Below are positions 1 through 8,584 of a DNA stretch of 64,000 bases, piece by piece. Made by a program: the position numbers and the translations under genes. Every line of letters starts with the position of its first letter. Positions within the stretch are counted from its first letter, which is position 1. The notes under the pieces were generated by a model. The model made no database searches and was not told the DNA's origin. It worked only from the letters and a program-made list of their open reading frames with translations. The stretch comes from Anaerolineae bacterium (GTDB lineage Bacteria > Chloroflexota > Anaerolineae > Aggregatilineales > JAFGMM01), in NCBI GenBank assembly GCA_027494055.1, contig JAOSJO010000024.1, forward strand, positions 248,001-312,000, in the 5' to 3' direction.

Positions 1-2006
1 GCCGAGTTTCAGCCGGACCTGGGCGATTTTCGCGCGCTGGCCGGCCTCCCCAGTCGGCCGCCGGTGGTGGTGCGCTATTTCGTCCGCGCCCGGCAGGACG
101 CACTCGCCGAGTTCGCCGCACAGCAGGGCCTCGCCGCCCTCGACCGGGCGGAGGACGAGTTCGTCTACTGGAGCGCGACCCGCATCAACCGCGCGCTCTA
201 CACCGGCCACCCGGAGCGGCGCGCGTTCGTCCTCAGCTATGGGCGCGACCTGATGATCCTGCGAGCCGCTGGCTACGCCGAGGACGTGGCGCGCTACTAT
301 CGCCTCGACGAGATGCCTGCGCACGTCTGGCTCGGCCACCAGAGTTACGCCACGCGGACCGAACCGGCCGGCGCGAATCCCTTCCCCGCTGTGGACGTGG
401 CGGCGGCCCTGAGCGGCGGCCTGGTCAACTACGACGCCCTGGCGACCTACGTCCGGCAGCGCGGGTACCTCCCGCTTTTCCGTTCGGACGCCGAGCTAAC
501 CGCCGCGTTGTTCGACTTCTACCGCCGCGCGTGCGCCTACCCGCTCGACCTGGCGCTGGAAGCGCTCTATCCGACGCCGCGAGACGGCCTCGGCGGCGCG
601 CCTCAGGCCCGGCGTGAGGCGTACCGCGCGGTCCAGCGCACGCACGTACACGGCGCGCTGGCGGGCCGCGTTGCTTTTGCGGTGGCGCGCGCCTGCCGTG
701 AGGCGCGCGGCTGGGAACTCATCGCCGCCATCGACCCGGAGCGGCAACACGCCCACGCATTTGGGCTGCAAGAAGGCACGCTCTGGGGCGGGGAGCGCTA
801 TGGCGTGGGCGTGGTCGCGTCTGAGCTGCAGGCGGTGGAGGCTGTCTTTGCCGCCATCGCCGAGGAGCAGAGCGCCGTGTGCCCCATCCCGGACAAGACC
901 TGGAGCGCAGGCAGCCTGGATGGCGACTTCGCCGGAAGCGCCGCCGGGGGCGCCATTGGCGGCGCTGCATACAGCTTCACCGTCGCCCCTCAGGAAGACG
1001 GCGGCCTGCGGCTGTGGTGCGCCGACCGGTACGGGCGCGCCATCACGACCGACCGGGCGCGGATGCACCGCGACCCCCGGTATGCCTCGGCTGCGCCGTC
1101 CGAGCTTGACCCCTCGCCCGCTGAGGTCGCCGCCACCCTGCGCACGGATGACGTCGATTCGGCCTACGCGCGGGCGCGCGCGGCGGTCCGGGAATGGGGC
1201 TTCATCCTCCTCGGAAGCTGGCTCGATGGGGTTGTGACCCTGGCTGCGTCGGACCCGGCGCTGCGCTGGCCGGCGATCCAGTTGCTCACCTGGCTCCATG
1301 ACCGGCCCATAGACATCGGCGTCAAGAAGCGGAGCGCGGCGCTGGCGATGCTGCGCCGGGGGCTGGAGGTGCTGTTCCAACGCGCCCGCAGCCGACGTCG
1401 GCGAGTCCGACCCCGGCGACCTGGACCGCCGCCTGACGTGGGTGACGCTCGCCACGCGCGGCGCGCCGACGCCCACAAGCGGGCGGCTCTACATCGACGC
1501 CGCCAACCTGCCGCCCGACGGCGGCGACAGCGTGGCGCAGGTGCTCATCCGGGTGTGCCGCGCGGGCTGGCGCAACATCGTCATCTTCGGTTGCAAAGGC
1601 GACCGCTTTGTCGGCAGCGGGCTGGGGCCAGACGGCAGCGGCCTGCGCGTGGACATCTACGGGACGCCGGGTGATTATCTTGCCGCCGGCCTCGACGGGG
1701 CAGAGGTTCACGTGCACGGCGCGGCGCAGGACATGGTTGGCTACATGATGGCCGGGGGACGCTCGTGATCTATGGCGATGCCGGCCAAGCATTCCTGTAC
1801 GGGGCCAGCGGCGGCGAGGCCTATGTGCTGGGCGCGCCCGGCGCGCGTGCGTGCCTCAATGCCGGGGGACGCTCCGCGTGGCGACGCGCGCCGGCGCGGA
1901 GGTGATCGACTTCGCCCACCCTGACGCCGGCCCGGAACACATACAGGCGATGCAGCGCAAGGCGGCGGCGTTCTTTGGCCGGCCCGCCGGCGAGGACGCC
2001 GGTTAG
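1..2006 (+). CDS. Glutamate-synthase-like class II amidotransferase / GXGXG protein (5' partial, frameshifted)
   Basis: The reading frame is open at base 1, so the N-terminus (including any catalytic Cys1) lies outside. The first third resembles the class II glutamine amidotransferase fold of glutamate synthase: GHQSYATRT near residue 112 and a following NPFP segment fit the GltB1 substrate loop. The last third reads as a GXGXG beta-helix (repeats such as MAGGTLVIYGDAG and NAGGTLRV), the GltB3-type domain. No FMN synthase domain is visible between them. The frame changes near 1370-1382 and at two G5 runs (1754-1758 and 1864-1868) that sit in the same GCCGGGGGACGCTC context; removing one G from each restores the domain. 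A GltD-like gene lies at the other end of the window. Family is fairly clear, exact function is not. Confidence 0.6.
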
Positions 2007-2070
2007 CGACCCGCGCCAGGGTTTCTGCAAAGTCGGTGGGATATGTTAGCATATGGCTTTGTTCCTTCTT

Positions 2071-2188
2071 TCCCTCACCCCTAAATCCCCTCTCCCACAG
2101 GGGGAGAGGGGACTTCAACTCGCTTAATTCCCCCTCGCCCCACTGTGGGAGAGGGGATGCCGACCGAAGGTCGGCGGGGGTGAGGGGA
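2071..2188. repeat. MITE/REP-like intergenic repeat with inverted ends
   Basis: A G/C-strand-biased block begins CCCTCACCCC and ends GGGGTGAGGGG, giving near-perfect terminal inverted repeats. Inside are CCTCTCCC-acag-GGGGAGAGG and a second arm CCCACTGTGGGAGAGGGG, plus CCGACC-GAA-GGTCGG. This is the widespread 'SPLSLWERG' type of non-coding repeat seen in many environmental bacteria. No coding capacity is credible here. Confidence 0.65.
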
Positions 2189-2251
2189 GACAGCCGCGAG
2201 GGACTTCGCAGAGTTCCTGGATCCGCGCCGCACCGCGGGCGCGGTTCCGGG

Positions 2252-2257
2252 TATACT
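2252..2257 (+). promoter_or_regulatory. -10 box (TATACT) of the patatin-like gene
   Basis: GGGTATACTGTCGGG lies 29 bases before the ATG at 2286, with GAGGGG as ribosome binding site. There is no good -35 hexamer. The same G-rich context around the -10 recurs at 5659 and 32650. Confidence 0.4.
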
Positions 2258-2285
2258 GTCGGGACAACGTGAGGGGATACACACG

Positions 2286-4331
2286 ATGACGCAACACGAG
2301 AAAAACCGGCGCGCGATTGTGGTCTCTGGCGGCGGCGCGAAAGGCGTCTTTGAGGCGGGCGTGCTTTACGCCATGCACCGCATCGGCTTTGTCGATTTCG
2401 ACATCGTTACCGGGGCGTCGGCGGGGTCGCTCAACGGCGGTTTCTTCGCCGAGTACGTGATGCAGTGGAAGGAACTGACCGGCGTCCAGGGCCTCAGCCC
2501 GGCGGAAGCGCAGCGCGCGCTCGAACCGATGGTGGAGCGGCTGCTGTACATGTGGACGCACGTCACCGACTGGGGCGTGCTCGACTTCTCCGAGGGGGCG
2601 GCATTGCGCCGGATGGTGCAGGCGCTTTCGGACGTGGAGCTTTCGCTGCCCATGGCGATCGGCGCGTGGTGGGCGCTGACGAGTCCGCGCGCGGGCATCC
2701 TCGCGAAGCTGCTGGCCGAGCGGATGCTTGGCGGGCGCATTGCGCTGCGCGCTGCGGCCCAGCTCGTCAAGGAGATCGGCGTCAGGCAGGCGCTCGCGCT
2801 GAGCCGCGACCTCATCCGGCGGCGGCTTGGCCCGCCGGCGGCGGTGTCGGCCTGGGACCTTGCGCGCCCGTATGTCAGGCGGTACATCGAAGCGAATGCC
2901 GGCCCGGAGACGTCTCTGTGGCGGGCGGTGGTCCCGGTGGATGTGATGCGCGGCGTGCTGATCTGCGAAGCGCCGCGCCTCGGCCCCGGCCTGAGCACGC
3001 ACCCCGGCCCGCCGCGCCCGCTCATCGACGCGGACCGGCGCTTCAGCGCCTATCGCCGCCTGGGGTTGAACGTGCGCTTCACGCGGACCAACCTGCGCAC
3101 TGGCTATCTCGAAGTGTCCGCCTTTGTGACGGTCGATGAGTTTATCTATGATCTGGCCGACCTTGCGGCGGAGTACCAGCGGCAGCGCGAGGCCGACACA
3201 CCGATTGACTTCCTGGCGACGCGCGTGCGCGTCCCCGGCGACCCGAAGGTTGTGGACGCCGCCATTGCGAGCAGCGCCTACCCTGGCATGGTGGAGCCGA
3301 TCCCAATTGACGACATCTACCCCAGGCCGGACGCGGAAGCGCGCGCGCCGGCCGAATCGGCGAATGCGGACGCGCTGCTCTACCTGCTGTTGGCGCGCGA
3401 CGCCGGGAACCTGTATGCGTTTCGCGGCCTGGGCGACCGGGCGAGCGCGCTGGTGTTCGCGCACCGGACGCGCGGCGCGATGCTCCAGGCGGCGGTGGAC
3501 GCGCCGGGGCCGGACGCACTCACCGAGCAGTTAGTCCTCGTGAACAACCTGCTGCCCTTGCTCGGCGACCACTACATCGACGGCGGCGTGATCGACAATA
3601 CGCCCACGCGCAGCACCATCGACGCGGCGCGCGACTCGGACGCGCGCGGCGAGCCGGGCTTCCGCGACCTGGACGTGTTCGTCGTGTTCTTGAACCGGCT
3701 CCCGCGCGAGGCGCCCATCACCGCGCAGGAGATGGCCGCGTATCTCCTCGTCGAGATCGGCATGAGGGCGCTGTTCCTTCAGGGGCAGGCCGACAAGGTG
3801 AGCGACGTGACGATGCAGGCCATCATCAGCCGGCTGTTGGGCCGGCTGCGCCGGGTGGACGCGGACCTGGAGGCGGCGGTCGGGGCGGTTGATGAGTTGC
3901 TCGCGGGCAGCCCATCGCCGGAAGCTGAGGCGGCGTTGCAGGCGCTCCGCGCGCGGCTGGTGGAGGCGCGCACGACCGACCTGCCGCAGCACTGGATCCG
4001 CACCGAGATGTTCACCATCTTCCCCTCAGAGATCGTGCTCAACACCGTGGCGTTCCACGAGCGCTTTGGCTTTAGCACCGGCACCGCCGCGCGCGGGGTC
4101 GCGCTGGGGTGCGCCGAGACGCTGGAGAAGCTCTACGTCATGCTGCGCCGCCGGGTCACGGGCGAGGACGGCAAGAAGGCCGACGCGCACGAGCGCGCCG
4201 CGTTCGCCCGGCTGCTGGCGCTCGCCGGCCAGCCCGAAGACACAGATCGCCGCCGGCTCCTGGAGAACTGGCGCTGCACGTTCCGCGATTGCGTGTTCTG
4301 GGCGCGGCACTGCGCGCACGGGGGGCGGTAG
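2286..4331 (+). CDS. Patatin-like phospholipase family protein
   Basis: 681 aa, predicted cytosolic acyl hydrolase. The oxyanion-hole loop GGGAKG is at residues 15-20 and the nucleophile motif GASAGS at 43-48 (Ser45). The catalytic Asp is in YIDGGVIDN near residue 432, so the Ser-Asp dyad is complete. The distance between the two motifs is larger than in small bacterial patatins, leaving a long middle region of unknown role; the tail after about residue 560 is also unassigned. Start chosen at ATG with GAGGGG about 10 bases upstream. No signal peptide. Monocistronic; the next gene is convergent and only 5 bases away. Substrate cannot be told from sequence. Confidence 0.85.
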   Translation: MTQHEKNRRAIVVSGGGAKGVFEAGVLYAMHRIGFVDFDIVTGASAGSLNGGFFAEYVMQWKELTGVQGLSPAEAQRALEPMVERLLYMWTHVTDWGVLDFSEGAALRRMVQALSDVELSLPMAIGAWWALTSPRAGILAKLLAERMLGGRIALRAAAQLVKEIGVRQALALSRDLIRRRLGPPAAVSAWDLARPYVRRYIEANAGPETSLWRAVVPVDVMRGVLICEAPRLGPGLSTHPGPPRPLIDADRRFSAYRRLGLNVRFTRTNLRTGYLEVSAFVTVDEFIYDLADLAAEYQRQREADTPIDFLATRVRVPGDPKVVDAAIASSAYPGMVEPIPIDDIYPRPDAEARAPAESANADALLYLLLARDAGNLYAFRGLGDRASALVFAHRTRGAMLQAAVDAPGPDALTEQLVLVNNLLPLLGDHYIDGGVIDNTPTRSTIDAARDSDARGEPGFRDLDVFVVFLNRLPREAPITAQEMAAYLLVEIGMRALFLQGQADKVSDVTMQAIISRLLGRLRRVDADLEAAVGAVDELLAGSPSPEAEAALQALRARLVEARTTDLPQHWIRTEMFTIFPSEIVLNTVAFHERFGFSTGTAARGVALGCAETLEKLYVMLRRRVTGEDGKKADAHERAAFARLLALAGQPEDTDRRRLLENWRCTFRDCVFWARHCAHGGR

Positions 4332-4336
4332 GCGGC

Positions 4337-5513
4337 TCAGGGCGTGCGGCGTCGCCTGACGAGCAGATGCACCGCCGCGCCCGCAAACATCACGAGCGCC
4401 AGCACAGCGATTGCGCCCAGGATGGCGCGCACGCCGTCGCCGCTGGCCTCTGGAACCGGCGCGGTGGTTCCGGTCGGGGTTGCCGGGGGCGTGGTTGTCG
4501 ATGCCGACGTCGCGCTGGGACGCGCGGCGATGGCGGTCGCCTGCGGCGTGGGCGAGGCGGTGGGCCGGGGGGTCTCGGTGGCCGTCGCGGTTGGCGTCGG
4601 CTCCGGCTCGCGCAGCTTCAGCGTCTGGCCGGGCCGGATGACGGCGTCGTCCGAAAGCCCGTTGAGCGCGCACAGCGCCTCGACGGTCAGCCCGTGACGC
4701 GCGGCCACGGTCCACAGGCTCTCGCCCTCCTGGACGACGTGCGTGGTCGGCGCGGTCGGGCGGGGGCGGGGCCTGCCCCTCGCCCAGGCGCACGATGACG
4801 CTGTCGCCGGGGTGCAGTATGGCATCCTCATCCACGTGGTTGTTTGCCAGCAGCTCCGCGAGCGGCACGCCGTACCAGGCGGCGATGGCCCAGGCCGTCT
4901 GGCCGGATTGGACGACGTGGATCACCGCGCCATCCTCGCGCGGCGTGGCGAGGGTGATGGGCGCAGCGACGACGGGCGGCGCGGCTTCTGCTTCTTCCTC
5001 GCCGTTGGGACCGGCCCCAGCCGCCCCGGCGGGTGGCGCGCCCACGTTCGCCGAGGGGCTGCCGACGAGCAGCACGTAGAAGGTCTCCACGTCGTTTTCC
5101 GCGACGCCCGCGCCGATGTGGACGGCGTCCGACAGCATGGCCCGCCGGTGGCCGTCGCTGCTGTCCCACCCCTCGACCGCCCAGGAGATCGTCACCCAAC
5201 CGTGCGTGCCTGAGGCGACGTTTTCGAGCACGTAGCCCTGATAGCCGGCGGCGCGCGCCCGGTCATTGGGCATGGACCCGCTTTCGCCCTGGTGGCTGTG
5301 TACGGCGTTGACGGCCAGCCAGGTCGCGTGGCGTTGCGCCGCGCGCATCAGGCTATCGTGGACCTTCAGCGCGGGCTTACTGTGCGCGATGCGATACTCG
5401 TTGACCGCCTGTGCCAGGTCGTAAGCGGATTCTGCCTGCGCGGCGGCAATGGGGGCCTGGAGACCGGGCAGGAACGATAGGCCGAGCAACAGGGCGAAGA
5501 GCAGCCGGCACAT
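4337..5513 (-). CDS. Secreted CAP-domain protein with two LysM repeats and C-terminal anchor (one frameshift)
   Basis: About 391 aa. It starts with a signal peptide (MCRLLFALLLGLSFLPG, then AAAQA), followed by a CAP/SCP domain (AVNEYR, HSHQGESG, WDSSDGHRRAML, HIGAGVA). Two LysM modules follow (HVVQSGQTAWAIA..PGDSVIV and HVVQEGESLWTVA..PGQTLKL), then a Thr/Pro-rich linker and a C-terminal hydrophobic helix ending RRRR. LysM binds peptidoglycan or related glycans, so this is a wall- or envelope-bound extracellular protein. The frame changes near 4757-4775 in a G/C-rich run between the LysM modules. I choose the ATG at 5513 because the signal peptide begins there and GGAG is upstream; an in-frame ATG at 5567 would bury it. 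Confidence 0.8.
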
Positions 5514-5541
5514 GCGATTTGCGCTCCTTACCGACGCGCAC

Positions 5542-5547
5542 ATTATA
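5542..5547 (-). promoter_or_regulatory. -10 box (GCTATAATG) of the CAP/LysM gene
   Basis: On the minus strand TATAAT sits about 30 bases upstream of the start at 5513. The GC preceding the box recurs before other genes in this window (12192, 40269). Confidence 0.45.
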
Positions 5548-5658
5548 GCGCCTGTGAAGCGTATCACGCATGAGGTAAAGACACCGTGCCCGGCGCAGTG
5601 TTACAGGCGCATGGGCTGGCGTGCGGCGCTTCTGCCCATCTGAGTCAGGCTTACCGGG

Positions 5659-5664
5659 TATAAT
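5659..5664 (+). promoter_or_regulatory. -10 box (TATAAT) before the small ORF at 5707
   Basis: CCGGGTATAATCGG lies 43 bases before a possible small ORF. No convincing -35 element is visible. Confidence 0.4.
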
Positions 5665-5706
5665 CGGCCTTTACGCAGTCGCATTGATGGTGGCTAAAGG
5701 TAAGTG

Positions 5707-5832
5707 ATGAGCGATAATCGGCAGCATGATTTAAGTAACCATAACGTACAAGACAATCTCACTACTTCACCGATTTGGGTTGAATACGAGTGCCTGAAAC
5801 GGTATAAGCGGGAGTTGCAGACAGAATCCTAG
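5707..5832 (+). CDS. Possible small protein, 41 aa, unknown
   Basis: ATG to TAG, 42 codons, preceded by AAAGG with 6-base spacing and by the TATAAT at 5659. The product starts MSDNRQHDLSNHN and ends with an amphipathic charged stretch (YECLKRYKRELQTES). It is polar, without cysteines or membrane segments. Base composition here is lower in GC than in the neighbours, which may mean an acquired or non-coding stretch. I do not recognise a family. Support is only the start signals and the promoter, so it could be chance. Confidence 0.35.
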   Translation: MSDNRQHDLSNHNVQDNLTTSPIWVEYECLKRYKRELQTES

Positions 5833-5907
5833 CCTGTTTGCGGACAGACAAAACGATAGCATAATCGGAGTTGACGGCAGAAGATTTGTTAAAATTGGAG
5901 CAACTCG

Positions 5908-6366
5908 ATGAAATCAGAAAAATCTAGCCTTAAGAGGATGGATAACGTCGGCATCGCGGTCGAATCGCTCGATGAGACCATCGCTTTTTTCGCCGAGCTT
6001 GGCCTGAAGCTCGAAGGGCGAGCCATGGTCGAAGGAGAATGGGCCGGGCGTGTCACCGGACTGGGCCCACAGCGCGTCGAGATCGCCATGATGGTCACCC
6101 CCGACGGCCACAGCCGACTCGAGCTTTCGCGATTTCTCACCCCGCCTGTAGTCGCCGATCATCGAAACGCCCCGGTGAACGCTCTCGGATACCTACGCGT
6201 CATGTTCACTGTGGACGACATCGACGAGACGCTCACCAGGCTCCGCAAACACGGCGCGCAGCTCGTCGGTGAAGTGGTTCAGTACGAGGACTCGTATCGA
6301 CTCTGCTATATCCGCGGCCCCGAAGGACTTCTCATCGGGCTGGCCCAAGAAACCCCAAATCGGTGA
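5908..6366 (+). CDS. VOC-superfamily (glyoxalase-like) protein
   Basis: 152 aa with two beta-alpha-beta-beta-beta halves: the first around NVGIAVESLDETIAFFAELGL, the second around LRVMFTVDDIDETLTRL, ending in RGPEGLLIGLAQE where the last metal-ligand Glu of VOC enzymes sits. Members include glyoxalase I, extradiol dioxygenases and resistance proteins; the substrate cannot be assigned. AT-rich upstream sequence and an SD-like GGAG at 5899 support the start. The gene stands alone on the plus strand before a small membrane-protein gene. Confidence 0.75.
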   Translation: MKSEKSSLKRMDNVGIAVESLDETIAFFAELGLKLEGRAMVEGEWAGRVTGLGPQRVEIAMMVTPDGHSRLELSRFLTPPVVADHRNAPVNALGYLRVMFTVDDIDETLTRLRKHGAQLVGEVVQYEDSYRLCYIRGPEGLLIGLAQETPNR

Positions 6367-6436
6367 AGTACTGAATCTGGAAGTCGCGTCATCACTTACC
6401 AGTTGACCACTACCGTCGCATTCCAGGGAGGTGAAA

Positions 6437-6836
6437 ATGTCCAATGAACTCGTACGGGCTATTCTTGCGATCGTTGTGGGGGCGCACGGGATCGGCCACG
6501 TGCTGTTCCTTCTGCCGGTGTTGGGCGTCGTGGACTGGGGGCAGTCCACGCGCTCGTGGCTACTGTCAGGCGAAGGGCTGACGAAAGTCGTCGGCGCAGT
6601 CATCTGGGCAGTGGCGACCCTCGGCTTTATCGCCGCCGCCATCGGTATATTCGGCCAGCAGTCGTGGTGGCGCGCGGTCGCCGTCGTCGCGTCCGTCATC
6701 TCGCTGGCAGGGCTGGCCCTCTTCTGGAGGAACCCGCCCACTCCAGCCCGTGATCGCAGCGGCCATCTTCGATGTGATTGTCCTGGCTGCGCTGCTGGTC
6801 TTCCGGTGGCCGCCATCCAGCCTCGTTGGTCCGTAG
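6437..6836 (+). CDS. Small integral membrane protein, unknown (one frameshift)
   Basis: About 133 aa with four hydrophobic helices: the first around AILAIVVGAHGIGHVLFLL, the second around VVGAVIWAVATLGFIAAAIGIF, the third around AVVASVISLAGLALF, and a fourth reading AAIFDVIVLAALLVF after a frame change near 6735-6750. In the corrected frame it stops at TAG 6834-6836. The start is the ATG at 6437 because GGGAGG stands 5-6 bases before it; the GTG at 6431 overlaps that site. I do not recognise a named family. It faces the convergent sigma-factor gene with a terminator between. Confidence 0.55.
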
Positions 6837-6853
6837 CGTGTCCGGGGGGCAGC

Positions 6854-6886
6854 AAAAAGGCCGGGCTGCGATGCGTGCCCGGCCTT
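6854..6886 (-). terminator. Intrinsic terminator of the sigma-factor gene
   Basis: AAGGCCGGGC (6857-6866) pairs perfectly with GCCCGGCCTT (6877-6886). On the minus strand the stem is followed by TTTTT, as expected for the end of the sigma gene. It may also stop the convergent plus-strand transcript. Confidence 0.85.
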
Positions 6887-6912
6887 GAGAGACTCAGTGT
6901 AATATGTCGTTG

Positions 6913-8097
6913 TCAACTCAGATAGTCGCGCAGGTTGTGCGCGAGGCGCGGGTGCCGCAGCCGGCGGAGCGCCTCTTTCTCCAGTTGGCGGATGCGCTCG
7001 CGGCTCAGGCCGAACTTGTTGGCGATTTCCTCCAGCGTGTGCGGCTCGCCGCCGCCCAGGCCGAAGCGCAGGCGCAGGATGTGGCTCTGGCGCGGCGTCA
7101 ACTCGGCGAGCACCTCTTCGATGGTCTCCTGGAGGAGGTGCTGCGTCGCGGAGTCAACCGGGCTGGGCGTGTCCTGGTCCTCGATGAAGTCGCCGAACTC
7201 GCTGTCGCCGTCGTCGCCGACCGGGCGCTCCAGCGCGATGGCGTGCTGGCTCGCGTCCATCATGCCGCGCACGCTCTCGGTGGGCAGTTCCATCTCGGCG
7301 GCGATCTCTTCCGGCGTGGGCCGCCGGCCCAGGCTCTGCTCCAGCACCTGCGCCGTGCGGTACATCTGGCGGATGCGTTCGGTCATGTGCAGCGGGATGC
7401 GGATGGTGCGCGTCTTCTGGGCGAGGGCGCGCGTGATCGCCTGGCGAATCCACCAGGTGGCATAGGTGCTGAAGCGGTTGCCGCGCTTGTAGTCGTACTT
7501 GTCCACCGCGCGCATCAACCCGACGTTGCCTTCCTGGATCAGGTCCGGGAACGGCAGGCCCTGGCCCATGTAGCGCTTGGCGATGCTGACCACGAGCCGC
7601 GTGTTGGCGCGCCCCAGGTGTTCGCGGGCGGCCTGCCCGTCCTCGACGAGCCACCTCAGCTCTTCGCGGGTTTTCGCGTCGCCATTCTTGCGCGCGTCCA
7701 CTTCCATGAGCTGTTCGCCAGCCTGCTTCCCCAGTTCAATACGTTTGGCGAGTTCGATTTCTTCCTCTGCCGTCAGCAGAGGCTCGCGCGCCATCTGGCG
7801 GAAGTACAGGCCCACCGGGTCATCTGCGGAGACCGCATTAATATCGCCCATACCGTCGTCCTGGTTGGCGTCGCGGTCGAGCTCGTCCTCTTCTGTCGCG
7901 AATTCTTCCAGGTTCTCACCCTCTTCGGCTTCGTCCGGCGCTTCGCTCTGTCGCAGCTCGATACCTAGCTCGTCGAGTTCATCCAGTACGGCCTCAATAG
8001 CATTAACATCGTCCCGGTCTTCATCCAACAGTTCCAGCACGTCGTTAAAAGTGACATATCCGCGCCGCTCGGCGCGATTGAGCAATTCTTGAATCAC
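6913..8097 (-). CDS. rpoD: Primary RNA polymerase sigma factor (sigma-70 / RpoD-SigA type)
   Basis: 394 aa. Region 1.1-like N-terminus (IQELLNRAERRGYVTFNDVLELL), then an acidic spacer, region 1.2 (DPVGLYFRQMAREPLLTAEEE) and region 2 with the -10 recognition helix (DLIQEGNVGLMRAVDKYDY, FSTYATWWIRQAITRA). Region 3 follows, and region 4 with the -35 recognition helix (TLEEIANKFGLSRERIRQLEKEAL). All canonical residues are present, so this should be the housekeeping factor. The start is the GTG at 8097: AAAGGGG precedes it by 5 bases and the protein begins in the usual place; an extended in-frame reading to 8319 lacks family similarity. Confidence 0.95.
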   Translation of the reverse strand: MIQELLNRAERRGYVTFNDVLELLDEDRDDVNAIEAVLDELDELGIELRQSEAPDEAEEGENLEEFATEEDELDRDANQDDGMGDINAVSADDPVGLYFRQMAREPLLTAEEEIELAKRIELGKQAGEQLMEVDARKNGDAKTREELRWLVEDGQAAREHLGRANTRLVVSIAKRYMGQGLPFPDLIQEGNVGLMRAVDKYDYKRGNRFSTYATWWIRQAITRALAQKTRTIRIPLHMTERIRQMYRTAQVLEQSLGRRPTPEEIAAEMELPTESVRGMMDASQHAIALERPVGDDGDSEFGDFIEDQDTPSPVDSATQHLLQETIEEVLAELTPRQSHILRLRFGLGGGEPHTLEEIANKFGLSRERIRQLEKEALRRLRHPRLAHNLRDYLS

Positions 8098-8196
8098 ATG
8101 CACCCCTTTGTTATGCCTAACCGGCACCTTGAGCAAACTCCAAACGCCCAATTTTACCACGAATGCGTTAGAATGGCATAAAATTCTCTGAATTCT

Positions 8197-8205
8197 ATTG
8201 TAGCA
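8197..8205 (-). promoter_or_regulatory. Extended -10 promoter of the sigma-factor gene
   Basis: Minus strand TGCTACAAT, an extended -10 (TGn + TACAAT), about 100 bases upstream of the GTG start. No clear -35, as expected for extended -10 promoters. Confidence 0.5.
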
Positions 8206-8378
8206 TAAGTGCAGGAGGATTATTTGTGCATTGTACCAGATTTCCGGTCGAAAACACGTGACGTTTGGTAAATAGTGTGAACAAGAATTAAGATTTCGGT
8301 CACTGGTCCTGTTTCTCAACAGGCGTCCTCCCTGCAGATCATATCAGTTCTGGATGGCGGGTGACAACGCGGGTTGGA

Positions 8379-8452
8379 AACACGAAGACACGAAAGGCGC
8401 GAAACATGCGCCCAACCTTTTCGTGACTTCGCATCTTTCGTGCTTTCGTGTT
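8379..8452. repeat. Inverted repeat (ACACGAA type)
   Basis: AACACGAAGACACGAAAG (8379-8396) is matched by CTTTCGTGCTTTCGTGTT (8435-8452), 16 of 18 positions complementary. This kind of ACACGAA/TTCGTGT palindromic repeat is common between genes in environmental genomes and looks like a REP/MITE remnant. Confidence 0.6.
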
Positions 8453-8584
8453 ACAGACCTCTGGTGCGTGCATCTCCATTCCCGGACTTTGTCCTGCTAT
8501 CCGCATCCAGAGTCCTGTTGCGCCGCAATCAATAGCAATATACAATCAATTCATACACTCGTTAAAACGTCTAAAAGGTGACCT

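Larger units (their letters stand above)
8098..8584. other. Intergenic region: sigma-gene leader, repeat and gene start signals
   Basis: 487 bases with no supported gene. It holds the sigma-gene promoter near 8197, an inverted repeat at 8379-8452 and, at its end, AAAAGGTGACCT as ribosome binding site of the plus-strand gene at 8585. Confidence 0.6.

Noticed and set aside
496..1476. 326-aa ORF on the minus strand
   Set aside because: Antisense of the GltB-like gene; Arg/Ala/Gly-rich composition typical of GC-rich shadow frames, no motif.
2124..3464. 446-aa ORF on the minus strand
   Set aside because: Antisense of the patatin-like gene, which has intact catalytic motifs; the shadow has none.
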